The notes: generated by a model not told the origin, from the sequence alone. Counted from the first letter of the stretch, positions 51,262 through 60,668 are shown. The stretch is 64,000 nt of DNA from Capnocytophaga sp. oral taxon 878 (GCF_002999135.1 NZ_CP027229.1:2124001-2188000); one strand, 5' to 3'. A program made the numbers and translations.

Positions 51262-51560
51262 GAGAGGTTGAGGAAAATGTAATGTTTTTGGGTTTTTGTT
51301 GCGAATTTTTCAAAGGGAGCGTTGGGGAGTAAAAGAACTGATTATCAGTGGTTTTTCGTTTATCCTTCGTTTACAGTTCGTTTATAGTTCGTTATAGGTT
51401 CGTTTAAAATAGGTAAAAGGTAAGGGATAAGAGGTAAGAGGGTGGGGAGGAAGGGGCTGATTATTAGGGAAGAGGAGTTAAGAGATAGGGGATAGGGAGG
51501 GGGTGGTAATTTTTAAGATTTTGGCAATGAAAATGGGGAAAAGATGAATTTTGTGTAAGA
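51262..51560 (+). repeat. Dispersed composite intergenic element, copy G
   Basis: Plus-strand copy of the composite element in a 510-bp gap: TTGTTGCGAATTTTTC, then ACTGATTATCAGTGG, then five 11-bp units TTCGTTTATCC, TTCGTTTACAG, TTCGTTTATAG, TTCGTTATAGG, TTCGTTTAAAA (51356-51410), then 7-bp-periodic GGTAAGA purine tracts and a second GATTATTAGGG. No gene is visible in the gap besides a promoter. Confidence 0.85.
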
Positions 51561-51635
51561 GGTGAGGGGTGAGAGATAAGAGGGTGAGGGAAGGGGAAGG
51601 GGGTGAGAGGTGTGGGTGGTTTTGGGTTAATTTTG

Positions 51636-51664
51636 TTGTGGTTTGAAAAAAAAGTTGTATATTG
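51636..51664 (+). promoter_or_regulatory. Probable promoter of the START-like gene
   Basis: TTG (51636-51638), 19 bp, TATATTG (51658-51664) followed by CG; a slight deviation from TAnnTTTG. ATG 21 nt downstream. Confidence 0.5.
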
Positions 51665-51685
51665 CGCCCAAATAAGCGATATTTT

Positions 51686-52072
51686 ATGGAAAACAAAGAA
51701 AAATACCAAATTGAAGTACCTGTAAAAGCTTCACCTCAGCTGCTCTACCAATATATATCGACCCCAGCAGGTTTAGCGTCGTGGTATGCTGATGATGTGC
51801 GTGCATACGAAGATCATTATGTTTTTGTGTGGAATGGAGTGGAAGAGAACGCTCAGTTATGGCATAAGAAGTTGGATGATCATATACGTTTTCATTGGGA
51901 AGAGGATAGTGAGGCTACTACTTTTTTTGAGATACGCATCAGAGTAAATGCGCTTACGAATGAAGTGGTGCTGGTGATTACCGATTTTGCGCCTTCGAGC
52001 GAAATAGAAGACGCCAAACGGCTGTGGGAACTACAAATAACAGACTTAAAAGCACAAATAGGGGCAAATTAA
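51686..52072 (+). CDS. START-like (AHSA1-type) domain protein
   Basis: 128 residues from the ATG at 51686; the frame to 51662 begins inside the promoter. Pattern YQIEVPVKASPQLLYQYISTPAGLASWYADDV is the opening of the Bacteroidota START-like family (lipid-binding helix-grip fold), followed by FHWEEDSEATTFFEIRI and DFAPSSEIEDAKRLWE. Cytosolic; ligand unknown. First gene of a run with a class IV aminotransferase and tilS. Confidence 0.85.
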   Translation: MENKEKYQIEVPVKASPQLLYQYISTPAGLASWYADDVRAYEDHYVFVWNGVEENAQLWHKKLDDHIRFHWEEDSEATTFFEIRIRVNALTNEVVLVITDFAPSSEIEDAKRLWELQITDLKAQIGAN

Positions 52073-52098
52073 AGCCTTATGATAATAGAATTAATAAG

Positions 52099-52950
52099 AT
52101 GAAACTCAATTACAATGGCAGCTTAAAGGCTGCTGATGAGCATATATTGACTACACAAAACCGAGCTTTTTTATATGGTGATGGGGTGTGCGATGTGTGC
52201 AAATACAGTTATCAAAAACTTTTGTTCTGGGAAGAACACTACTTGCGACTTATGGCTGGGATGCGAGTGTTACGGATGGATATCCCGATGGCCTTTTCGA
52301 TGGAGTATTTGCAAGATGAAATTATTGCATTGATAAAAGCTAATGGACTGGAAAGCAAGCCAGTGAAAGTGCGGTTTAGCGTATTTAGGAAGGTGGGAGG
52401 TGGATATACGCCTGCTACAAATGAGGTGGATTATGTTATTGAGACAGAAGAACTTAGATCGCCTTTTTACGTATTGAATGAAGCGGCTTATGAGGTGGAA
52501 CTTTTTAAGGATTTTTATGTACAACCCGACCTACTGGCGACGATAAAACATTTGAACAAGAATGTGAATATATTGGGGGGTATTTTTGCCTATGAGAATG
52601 ATTACCAGAACTGCCTTCTGTTAAATAGCAATAAGAATATTGCGGGAGTAGTGGACGGGAATCTTTTTGTAGTGCAAGGGAATACCATTAAGACACCGCC
52701 TCTTACCGATGGGGCTGTGAATGGCATCACACGTAAAATACTACTAAAAACACTGAAAAAGGCGCCTGATTATGAGGTGGTAGAGGCTTCTATCTCACCT
52801 TTTGAACTTCAAAAAGCCGATGAGCTGTTTGTTACCAATAGCATAGTGGGCATACAGCCTATAAGCAAATACCGCAAGAAAGATTACCCTTGCACGGTAG
52901 CGAAAAGCCTGATAGGCAAGCTGAATACAGTGGCAAGGTTTCAGGAATAA
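52099..52950 (+). CDS. Class IV aminotransferase-like protein
   Basis: 283 residues from the ATG at 52099. Fold type IV PLP pattern: N-terminal FLYGDGVCDVCKY, then VKVRFSVFRKVGGGY, the presumed PLP lysine in ATIKHLNKN, and GNLFVVQGNTIKTPPLTDGAVNGITRKILL. Relatives are branched-chain or D-amino-acid aminotransferases and aminodeoxychorismate lyase. The Glu that normally lies five residues before the Asn of the sNlF motif is Gly here (NIAGVVDGNLF), so the cofactor ring contact is altered. It ends 1 nt before tilS. Confidence 0.82.
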   Translation: MKLNYNGSLKAADEHILTTQNRAFLYGDGVCDVCKYSYQKLLFWEEHYLRLMAGMRVLRMDIPMAFSMEYLQDEIIALIKANGLESKPVKVRFSVFRKVGGGYTPATNEVDYVIETEELRSPFYVLNEAAYEVELFKDFYVQPDLLATIKHLNKNVNILGGIFAYENDYQNCLLLNSNKNIAGVVDGNLFVVQGNTIKTPPLTDGAVNGITRKILLKTLKKAPDYEVVEASISPFELQKADELFVTNSIVGIQPISKYRKKDYPCTVAKSLIGKLNTVARFQE

Positions 52951-52951
52951 A

Positions 52952-54202
52952 ATGAAGGTTAACGTAAAAGATTTAAAGCAGCAAAAGCTATTGGTGGCCA
53001 TTAGTGGGGGCATTGATAGCGTAGTGCTGGCACACCTACTGCACAGTGAGGGGGTGGAGATAGTATTGGCGCACTGTAATTTCCAACTAAGGGGCGAAGA
53101 AAGTAATGCTGATGAGGCTTTTGTACGGGATTTTGCTAAAGAAATGGGAGTGGCAGTGGAGGTAATACGTTTTGACACTAAAAAATATGCCGAAATACAT
53201 CAATTAAATACCCAATTGGCAGCACGTGAACTGCGATATGAGTGGTTTGGGAAACTATTGGCAGAAAAAGGGTGTGATAAAGTAGCTATTGCCCATAATG
53301 CCAATGATAACCTTGAGACATTCTTCATTAACCTTTCACGAGGTACGGGCTTGGGCGGACTGCTGGGAATACCGAGAGAGACAGATACTATTATTAGGCC
53401 ACTACTAAAGGTAACACGAGAAGAGATAGAGCAATATGCACGAGTGCATAACCTGAGTTGGCGTGAGGATAGCAGTAATGCTACGGATCATTACGTGCGT
53501 AACCGGATTAGACATCATATAAGTCCGCAGCTGAGAGAGATACATCCTAATTTTTTAGAGAATTTTGGTAAAACGCAGGGGTATTTGCGTCAGGCAGATG
53601 CTTTTATTAGTTTTTACATTAAGAAAATAGAAGAGGAGTGTTTTGAGGGGGATAATCCTATTTGTATCAACACAAAGAAGCTGCAAGAGGTACCGGAATT
53701 AGAGTTTGTATTGCATCATTTGTTTTACTGTTATGGATTTGGTAATATAAAAGACCTTAAAAACTTATTGCTAAGGGCAGAGGCAGGAAAGCAATTAATA
53801 TCGGCTACACATAGTTTAGTGAAAGATAGGCACTGTTTATGGCTAAAACCTCTGGAAGAAGAAGAACAGGCTCCTGAACTTGTGTATGAAGAATTGTTTG
53901 AGCCTTTTTCAATAGAAAAGGGTAATCCTTCCATTGCCTATGTAGATGCAGATAAACTGACAGAGCCTCTGAGTGTGCGTAAGAAACAAGAGGGGGATGT
54001 GTTTTACCCTTTGGGATTGGGTAGGAAGAAAAAACTAAGTAAGTTTTTCATTGATGAAAAATATACTCAAGCCGAGCGAGACGGACAGTGGTTGCTGTGT
54101 TGTGGCGATGCTATAATATGGGTGATAGGCAAAAGATTAGACGAACGATTTAAAATTACAGAAAAGACAAAGAGAGCAAAAAAAATATATATACTTAGTT
54201 GA
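52952..54202 (+). CDS. tilS: tRNA(Ile)-lysidine synthase
   Basis: 416 residues. PP-loop ATPase motif SGGIDS at 18-23, followed by the family block HCNFQLRGEESNADEAFV and AARELRYEWF, and the C-terminal TilS domain. It converts C34 of the tRNA-Ile CAU anticodon to lysidine, which is essential for reading AUA. Length is typical. It shares the transcript with the aminotransferase gene (1-nt spacing). Its end overlaps the -33 element of the next promoter. Confidence 0.95.
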   Translation: MKVNVKDLKQQKLLVAISGGIDSVVLAHLLHSEGVEIVLAHCNFQLRGEESNADEAFVRDFAKEMGVAVEVIRFDTKKYAEIHQLNTQLAARELRYEWFGKLLAEKGCDKVAIAHNANDNLETFFINLSRGTGLGGLLGIPRETDTIIRPLLKVTREEIEQYARVHNLSWREDSSNATDHYVRNRIRHHISPQLREIHPNFLENFGKTQGYLRQADAFISFYIKKIEEECFEGDNPICINTKKLQEVPELEFVLHHLFYCYGFGNIKDLKNLLLRAEAGKQLISATHSLVKDRHCLWLKPLEEEEQAPELVYEELFEPFSIEKGNPSIAYVDADKLTEPLSVRKKQEGDVFYPLGLGRKKKLSKFFIDEKYTQAERDGQWLLCCGDAIIWVIGKRLDERFKITEKTKRAKKIYILS

Positions 54203-54228
54203 TAATAAAAAAAAAGTTTGTACTTTTG
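54199..54228 (+). promoter_or_regulatory. Promoter of the DUF3127 gene
   Basis: TTG (54199-54201, overlapping the tilS stop), 19 bp, TACTTTTG (54221-54228) followed by C. Confidence 0.8.
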
Positions 54229-54266
54229 CACGTTGTGAAGATTATAAACCGAACAATTAGAAAGAT

Positions 54267-54791
54267 ATGGAAATTCAAGGTAGAATTTTAAAATTAGGAG
54301 CCACGCAGGCGGTAAGTGCTACTTTCCAGAAGCGTGAAGTAGTTATCATAACTGAGGAGCAATATCCGCAGTATATTCCTTTTGATTTTGTACAAGGAAA
54401 TTGTGCACAGCTAGATGCTTTCCAGGAAAATCAAATGGTAAGAATTAGTTTTACAGTACGTGGACGTGAATGGACCAACCCACAAGGAGAAACTAAATAC
54501 ATAGTGAATTTACAAGGTTTTAGGATTGAGCCTGCTGAAGCTTATACCCCACAAGGATATGCTGCATATCCTCCGCAAGGATATGGACAACCAGCCCAAG
54601 GGTATGGACAAGCTCAGTATCAGCAAGCACCACCTCAATACCAACAAATGCCACAGCAGTATCAGCAAATGCCACCTCAAGGTATGCCGCAACAAGCGCC
54701 TCAAGCTACTACACCACAGCAAGCTTTTGGAATGCCTACTGCACAGCCTATGGCTGCTACACCTGCTGAGGATGACGACTTACCATTCTAA
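54267..54791 (+). CDS. DUF3127 protein with SSB-like acidic tail
   Basis: 174 residues. N-terminal OB-fold-like DUF3127 domain (1-90): MEIQGRILKLGATQAVSATF, FQKREVVI, PFDFVQGNCAQLD, VRGREWTNPQGETKYIVNLQ. A Gln/Pro/Tyr-rich linker (about 95-160) has repeated YQQMPP and GYGQ units. The protein ends DDDLPF, nearly the DDDIPF tip of SSB that recruits DNA-repair partners. A nucleic-acid-binding, SSB-like scaffold is inferred. Own promoter and terminator. Confidence 0.85.
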   Translation: MEIQGRILKLGATQAVSATFQKREVVIITEEQYPQYIPFDFVQGNCAQLDAFQENQMVRISFTVRGREWTNPQGETKYIVNLQGFRIEPAEAYTPQGYAAYPPQGYGQPAQGYGQAQYQQAPPQYQQMPQQYQQMPPQGMPQQAPQATTPQQAFGMPTAQPMAATPAEDDDLPF

Positions 54792-54825
54792 GAAATTGTA
54801 CTCAGATTTTAACAAATTAAAAAAA

Positions 54826-54858
54826 ATCCCTTCTTTTACTAAAAGGAGGGATTTTTTT
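54826..54858 (+). terminator. Rho-independent terminator after the DUF3127 gene
   Basis: 12-bp stem ATCCCTTCTTTT/AAAAGGAGGGAT (one G-U) with a 3-nt loop and a run of seven T. Confidence 0.85.
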
Positions 54859-54910
54859 GTGCTTTACTTTATACCTAAAAGTAGGTAAGTATTATTAAGT
54901 ATAAAGCAAT

Positions 54911-54944
54911 AAAAAAGGCCTTACATTTCTGTAAAGCCTTTTTT
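54911..54944. terminator. Bidirectional terminator at the tRNA 3' end
   Basis: Inverted repeat AAGGCCTTAC/GTAAAGCCTT flanked by A6 on one side and T6 on the other. It can end the minus-strand tRNA transcript and anything arriving from the plus strand. Confidence 0.8.
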
Positions 54945-54945
54945 G

Positions 54946-55019
54946 CTCCCCCTACTGGACTTGAACCAGTGACCCTCTGATTAACAGTCAGATGCTCTAA
55001 CCAACTGAGCTAAGGAGGA
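54946..55019 (-). tRNA. tRNA-Asn (anticodon GTT)
   Basis: 74 nt with a complete cloverleaf. Acceptor stem TCCTCCT/AGGGGGA, D arm AGCTCAGTTGGTTAGAGC, anticodon stem TCTGA/TCAGA with loop CTGTTAA (anticodon GTT), T arm GGGTC-type ACTGGTTCAAGTCCAGT, discriminator G. The CCA end is not encoded. Preceded by a good promoter. Confidence 0.97.
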
Positions 55020-55041
55020 GTGTCTTTCCTTAATTGCGGTG

Positions 55042-55071
55042 CAAAGGTACGACAATTTTTGAAACTTGCAA
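55042..55071 (-). promoter_or_regulatory. Promoter of tRNA-Asn
   Basis: Minus strand TTG (55071-55069), 19 bp, TACCTTTG (55049-55042) followed by C, 22 nt before the tRNA 5' end. Confidence 0.8.
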
Positions 55072-55147
55072 ATTTTTTAGTGAAAAAATATCAATTATTT
55101 TTCATCAATACAAATATAAACTTCATTTTCAAGTTGTTACAAAATAA

Positions 55148-58100
55148 TTATTTTTTTACTACTTCTACCCATTTACCATTAGTACGGGTATTATAACGGT
55201 TATTATACATAGCTTCTGCATAGGTTCCTGGTAGATAATACTTACCTACATAGGATGCATTGAGCTTTAAACGTATTGTTTTACTTTGATTAGCTGAAAG
55301 CGATAGATAATAGTTTGCACGGTCATCACGGAAATCAGCATAATCAATAGCTGCATTATCTGAAGCATCACCATAATCGGTAAAGCGTGTATTAATGATT
55401 TCCCAACCCGATGGAATAATCTGTGTGAGCGCTATGTTTTCTACTCGCTCATTAGTAAGGTTTGTAAGCTGTATTGCTGCCACAAACTCGGTGCTTTGGC
55501 GTAAAGTACTTACATCTATTGTTTGTCCTTTATTATCACGGAAAGTAGTGCTAATAGCTACTCCATTTTGCATAACTAACTCTTTACCTACTGGAAGTAC
55601 TCCACTACTGATAAGACGTACATATAACGTTTGTCCTGATGTATTTTTGACTTGTACTGCTGCTTGCCCATTTACTTTTAAAGGCACTTGTACCATTGAC
55701 TCACCAGAGTTAATAGTTTCTGTTTTACCATTAAAAGTATAGCTTGCAGTAAAATTCTTTCCACTCTTATTAACTGCTACGTATTTAGCCATAGCATAAA
55801 GAGCATAAGCAGTGGACTGAGTACTAAGCCAATCATTAGACGATAATTTATCAGCTATTTCTAAAGCCCAACGAGCTGCATCTTGTTTGTGACCTATAAG
55901 CAATGCTGTTTCCATAGCCATAGCCTTATTACGCAATACTGAACCATAATAGTAACCATTATCTTCATCTAAAGCAGTGGTTTGGAATAGCTTGGTAGCA
56001 GTTTGTTTTTGTCCAGCAAGGGCATAAGCCGCAGCCAAAGTACGTTTAGCATTAGGAGTGATATCTTTCAGTTCTCGTAAGCGGTTCATAGCACCTATAT
56101 TAGGGCTGCCTGCCAACGCTAAAGTATACAAACGATAAGCTTGTGCAAAATCATTTTGATATTGCCCCTCAAAACGCCATTGGCGTGCTTCGGTATTTTG
56201 GTAATCTAACCATTTTTGCTTGCTATTAGGTGGTAATACATACCCTTTCTTCTCTGCTTCTATATAGAACTGACCAATGTATGAAGTTACCCAATCATCG
56301 GCATAACGTCCTCCTTTCCAATAAGTAAACCCTCCATTACTAAGTTGATTCTCATGTAGCTTGCTTATGGCTGCATTTACATTACGGTTGGTCTCTTCGG
56401 CTTTTTCTTTTGTAAGAGTAACAAAATCGGCTAAGAAAAGTTGAGGGAAGGCTCCAGAGGTTACCTGCTCGGCACAACCATGAGGATACCCTATAAGATA
56501 GTTTAAACGGCTACTCAAATTCACTCCTGGGAAGCTAGAAATCTCTAACGTAGTTTTAGCATTATTCCCTAATACTGAAGCATTCACACTAACCGATTTC
56601 CCTGCTCCTATCACTGCGTTTTCTACCACATAAGTAGTAGGATTAGGATTGTATACATCCATCTCTACCTCATAAGTAGCTTTTTCATTTCCTGAGGTAG
56701 CAGTCAGTTTTACCTTACCTATACCTGTATGCTGAGTAGTTTCAAGCTCAAAATAAGCCATCTGCTCACCAATACCATTAAAAGACAAAGATTGTGTACG
56801 ATTACCTACTACTTTGAACTGCCCGTTGGTTTCCACACTTACCGATACATTTTTCACTTGCTTTTCCATAGCAAAAACAGTTACTGGCAATACCACTTTC
56901 TCACCTGGCACCGCCTTACGTGGTAACGATCCTAATAATGATACCGGACTTATAACTGGTACATTCTTCTTTTCGGCAAAACCATAAGCATTCTTTTCTA
57001 CATTACTTGCCACCACCATCACTCGGGCCGAGCCCATATAGTTTGGTATCTGCACTTCGTGTGTATTACTACTACCTTTCTTCAGTTCAAAAGGACCTTT
57101 GAAAATTACAAAAGGTTTAAACCTGTTGGCTTTTTGCGCTTCTGCTCCTCCCAAATCCTCATCACCTCCTATACTAAAGGCTTGATTTATGGTACCCCCA
57201 TAAGCTCCTATTACATTGTCATACACATCCCAGGTTTTAACTCCTAAAGCTGTCTTAACAAAGAAATTCTTATGCGGGTTAGGTGTGCGAAAACGTGTAA
57301 GGTTTAACAAACCATCTTCTACTATAGCCAATGTATAGGTCATCGATTTGCCATCTTTTTCACTTACTTTGATAGTTGCTTTTTTCTGTGGAACAAACTT
57401 CTCTGGGGCTTGTATCACAGGGTTAAGTTCTGTATTTTTATCTTTCACATTCACTGGCACTACCCCATAAAGGCGTATTGGTGCATCATTGGCAGTGTTG
57501 GCGTGTGGTTGCAAAAGGGTAACGTAGAAATACACATTAGGGGTCATTTTATCGGTAATAGGCACTTTGTATGTAGTTTCTCCTGCCGCTGTCTCTACCC
57601 AATAGGTATCCAGTACAGCACTACCATTTTCAACCGAAATAAGTGCTCTTCCTCCTTTGTCCGAAGGGAAAGATATCACTGCCTTATCTCCTACATTATA
57701 GTCTTTCTTATCAGTACCCAATGTAAGCATTACAGCATCATTACCTTCTGTTCGGCGTGATTTACCTTCCCAGCTACCCCAATCAAAATAAGCCGTAGTA
57801 CCACATCGGTGACCACTATCGTTATTGGTAAGCAAAATGAAATATCTACCCCAATCATCATCATCAATTTTAAGCGTAAAGTGTGCTTTCCCACTGCTAT
57901 CGGTAGTAAGGCTCTTTACTGCATACACACTGCTGCTATTGCTGCTGTTATAGGTTGATATGTTCTGATTGGTAGCATCCCACCACCAACTCCAGCTCAC
58001 ACGGTAAATAGTAGCTGTAACTCCTTTGCCTGCCAAAGGCTTACCATTTTCCGAGAGCACTACCACTCTAAAGTCCTGATCTTCATCCGTGCTTAAATAA

Positions 58101-60613
58101 TCGTATTTATTTACATTTGGCATTTTCAAGCCCACATATTCTTTATAAGGAGAGAATGAAGCGCTGGCTACATCGGTACTGAAGTCTCCTCCACTTTCAT
58201 TAGCTTGGGTAAGGAAGTTTACCTTTAGCATACCAGGGGCGCGTAGTTCATTGGTTTTGAAATAAAAGTTTGCATTACCATCGGCATTCGTTTTTCCTTC
58301 AAAAACATTTATTTCATCACTTTCAAAATCATTAGCCTTATTGTCAAACAAATACGCTTCATATCCTTTAAAAGTGGTAGTAGTAGGTAAGAATTTAGCT
58401 TTCACACTCACCTCTGTATTGCCTGCTGGTGTACCCTGCAGCCATTGTACATTTAGTTGGGCATTACTACCAGCCGCTCCTATCAATTTTCCTTCAAGGC
58501 TATTCTCTATCTTCAAGCGGTTAGGCTTGATTGTTTCTATCTTAATACGCTTGCCAAATTTAGCAGCTCCTGCACTAATGCTCACATTCCAATTACCTGT
58601 AGGCGCATCGGCAGCTGTTTTAAGGGCAAAAGTATAATGGTTACTTGCATTACCAATTTGCATACGCTCGGCTATTACCTTGCCATAAGGGTCGGTAAAG
58701 CGCAATTTGATAGGTAATTTCTCCGGATTTTTCTGTGAAAAATCATTAAGTATAAATCCTATATGAATGCTGTCTCCTGGTCTCCACACACCACGCTCGG
58801 TGTAGATATAACCATTAAGCCCTTTTTGCAAAACCAATCCATCCACATCATACTTACTTAATGACTGTGATGCGTATTGATCCATCTTCACATACGTAGT
58901 GTAGTTATCCTTCTTCACTTTCGCAAAATAAGCCGTACTGCCTATATCCATAGTAATAAAACCATTACCATCAGTTTTGCCTTCTTGTATTTTTTGTTGC
59001 TGATAGTTAAACACCTCTACCATAGCTCCTTTTACAGGCTCGGTTGTTAGCAGGTTATTCACAGCAATAGTATATCTGTTATTTTGCCCTCTCTTTACTA
59101 TCACACCTAGGTCGGTAGCCAGCACATTGGTGCTGATAGTACGCCCGTAATAATAATAGTCATTACAAGGGTCTTCACTTTCTTCATAGCTGTAATACTC
59201 TTCTTCGTCATAACCCTCTGTTGGCTCATCTTCATCCAATGATTTCTCTTCAAATGAAAGGTCAAGAGGCTCCTCGTTTTTAGAGCCACAGGTATAAAGT
59301 GAATAGTTCTTGGTCATACCCAGCTCTACTCTATAAATAGCCCCTGGCTCAGGAGTAATTACCGATGCCAAATCCAGCGAGTAGGTATTCCAATCATCGA
59401 GCGGGTAAAGCGCCCCCTCTGTAAGTTTGAGCACCTTGCGTGCCACTGGGCGTGCTACCCTCCTGATGTAGTACCCTCCTCCCAAATCATTCTCTTGCAA
59501 AAACTGCAAAATATTATTCTCATAAATACGATACACCGTAACATTTATCGCACGCAAGTTTATCGTTTGGAAGTTTATCTTCAAATTCTCCGAACTAGGT
59601 AATAACGTACCACTCTTCAAAAAATGAAAATCTGGCCGCTGCTGGTTAAACCGCAACCCAAACTGGTAATCCTTAGTAAGCGCCTGCCCATACACATTCT
59701 TCACGCCTTCCCTTACATATACCACATAATCACCTTCCTTCTTCTCATCTCTAAACATCTTCAGCACATTACCATTCACACTATATTTTAGCTGCGTATC
59801 GGTTTTGCTAAGAGTTACCATCCCATTAAAATCTTGCTCCTTATCCAATGGGTCTGAGAAATTAACATAAAACTCATTATTGCTGCCATTGTTTTCAGCA
59901 AAAAGCGGCTTAAATACCCCTTTTTGCGGAATTTCAAAACTAAACGGTATCAAATTCTCCCTAGGAGCCTGATTCGTATCCCACTTTATCTCCAAAGTCT
60001 GATCTTTATCCACACGTGGTATACTGTCAAACACCACCAAAAACTTATTATTCGTACCCTGTGTCTGAAACTTCACAGCCACCTTTTTACCGTCCACTGT
60101 CGCCTTGAAAATATCCTTAGCCGTTTGGTAATCTATCTGGTCATTAGCCTGCAGCTCGGCATTTAAAAAATAAAGGTTCTCATTATATGATTGCAAATCA
60201 TTAGCCGTAACCCTAAAAGCCTGCTGTAACGTTCTTACCGTAAAGTTAAAATGATTCAAATTACTCTTATCCACCTCAAACAGCTTCTTAAGCGCAAATG
60301 ACACTCGGTATTCCGTATCTTGCTCCAAAGGCTTATCTGGCACAAACGCCACTTGGGTGGGGTTCACACACACCACCTTACCACTCACCTTAGGCGAAAT
60401 CTCAAACAAACCCAAATCGTTAATCTTATCCATCTTCTCCTGCGTAACAGCCTTGTTTAACAAGATGTTAAACCCCGAACGCGACGAAATAAGCCCCGAC
60501 GTATAGCCCGAAATATACTCCCTAAACTCCAACGGATTGCTGTTAAAGTTCTTGTCTTTCTTACACCCCACTAAGGCTAAGAAAAGCATACATAATACAT
60601 ATAGCTTTTTCAT
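55148..60613 (-). CDS. Alpha-2-macroglobulin family lipoprotein
   Basis: 1821 residues from the ATG at 60613; the longer frame to 60718 starts upstream of the promoter. Signal peptide with lipobox (ALVGC, Cys17) then KKDKNF. Architecture is that of large Bacteroidota A2M proteins: MG1-like N-terminal strands, bait region, A2M domain (MVVASNVEKNAYGFAEKKN) and a thioester domain with GCAEQ at Cys1380 and Gln1383, followed by the toroid helices and a C-terminal receptor-like domain. The intact thioester indicates covalent trapping of attacking proteases at the outer membrane. Single-gene unit, unlike enterobacterial yfhM-pbpC. An acidic stretch (EEYYSYEESEDPCND) lies near residue 475. Confidence 0.93.
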   Translation of the reverse strand: MKKLYVLCMLFLALVGCKKDKNFNSNPLEFREYISGYTSGLISSRSGFNILLNKAVTQEKMDKINDLGLFEISPKVSGKVVCVNPTQVAFVPDKPLEQDTEYRVSFALKKLFEVDKSNLNHFNFTVRTLQQAFRVTANDLQSYNENLYFLNAELQANDQIDYQTAKDIFKATVDGKKVAVKFQTQGTNNKFLVVFDSIPRVDKDQTLEIKWDTNQAPRENLIPFSFEIPQKGVFKPLFAENNGSNNEFYVNFSDPLDKEQDFNGMVTLSKTDTQLKYSVNGNVLKMFRDEKKEGDYVVYVREGVKNVYGQALTKDYQFGLRFNQQRPDFHFLKSGTLLPSSENLKINFQTINLRAINVTVYRIYENNILQFLQENDLGGGYYIRRVARPVARKVLKLTEGALYPLDDWNTYSLDLASVITPEPGAIYRVELGMTKNYSLYTCGSKNEEPLDLSFEEKSLDEDEPTEGYDEEEYYSYEESEDPCNDYYYYGRTISTNVLATDLGVIVKRGQNNRYTIAVNNLLTTEPVKGAMVEVFNYQQQKIQEGKTDGNGFITMDIGSTAYFAKVKKDNYTTYVKMDQYASQSLSKYDVDGLVLQKGLNGYIYTERGVWRPGDSIHIGFILNDFSQKNPEKLPIKLRFTDPYGKVIAERMQIGNASNHYTFALKTAADAPTGNWNVSISAGAAKFGKRIKIETIKPNRLKIENSLEGKLIGAAGSNAQLNVQWLQGTPAGNTEVSVKAKFLPTTTTFKGYEAYLFDNKANDFESDEINVFEGKTNADGNANFYFKTNELRAPGMLKVNFLTQANESGGDFSTDVASASFSPYKEYVGLKMPNVNKYDYLSTDEDQDFRVVVLSENGKPLAGKGVTATIYRVSWSWWWDATNQNISTYNSSNSSSVYAVKSLTTDSSGKAHFTLKIDDDDWGRYFILLTNNDSGHRCGTTAYFDWGSWEGKSRRTEGNDAVMLTLGTDKKDYNVGDKAVISFPSDKGGRALISVENGSAVLDTYWVETAAGETTYKVPITDKMTPNVYFYVTLLQPHANTANDAPIRLYGVVPVNVKDKNTELNPVIQAPEKFVPQKKATIKVSEKDGKSMTYTLAIVEDGLLNLTRFRTPNPHKNFFVKTALGVKTWDVYDNVIGAYGGTINQAFSIGGDEDLGGAEAQKANRFKPFVIFKGPFELKKGSSNTHEVQIPNYMGSARVMVVASNVEKNAYGFAEKKNVPVISPVSLLGSLPRKAVPGEKVVLPVTVFAMEKQVKNVSVSVETNGQFKVVGNRTQSLSFNGIGEQMAYFELETTQHTGIGKVKLTATSGNEKATYEVEMDVYNPNPTTYVVENAVIGAGKSVSVNASVLGNNAKTTLEISSFPGVNLSSRLNYLIGYPHGCAEQVTSGAFPQLFLADFVTLTKEKAEETNRNVNAAISKLHENQLSNGGFTYWKGGRYADDWVTSYIGQFYIEAEKKGYVLPPNSKQKWLDYQNTEARQWRFEGQYQNDFAQAYRLYTLALAGSPNIGAMNRLRELKDITPNAKRTLAAAYALAGQKQTATKLFQTTALDEDNGYYYGSVLRNKAMAMETALLIGHKQDAARWALEIADKLSSNDWLSTQSTAYALYAMAKYVAVNKSGKNFTASYTFNGKTETINSGESMVQVPLKVNGQAAVQVKNTSGQTLYVRLISSGVLPVGKELVMQNGVAISTTFRDNKGQTIDVSTLRQSTEFVAAIQLTNLTNERVENIALTQIIPSGWEIINTRFTDYGDASDNAAIDYADFRDDRANYYLSLSANQSKTIRLKLNASYVGKYYLPGTYAEAMYNNRYNTRTNGKWVEVVKK

Positions 60614-60660
60614 ATCAAGATAATTTAATTCTCTAAAAAATATAAAACAGTTTTTCGCAC

Positions 60661-60668
60661 CAAAAGTA
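60661..60668 (-). promoter_or_regulatory. Promoter -7 box of the A2M gene
   Basis: TACTTTTG on the minus strand, 47 nt before the ATG at 60613; a TTG lies 20 bp further upstream (60691-60689). Confidence 0.65.

Noticed and set aside
51356..51410. Regular TTCGTT array as a CRISPR
   Set aside because: The period is only 11 bp, there are no unique spacers of 25-40 bp, and no cas genes are present.
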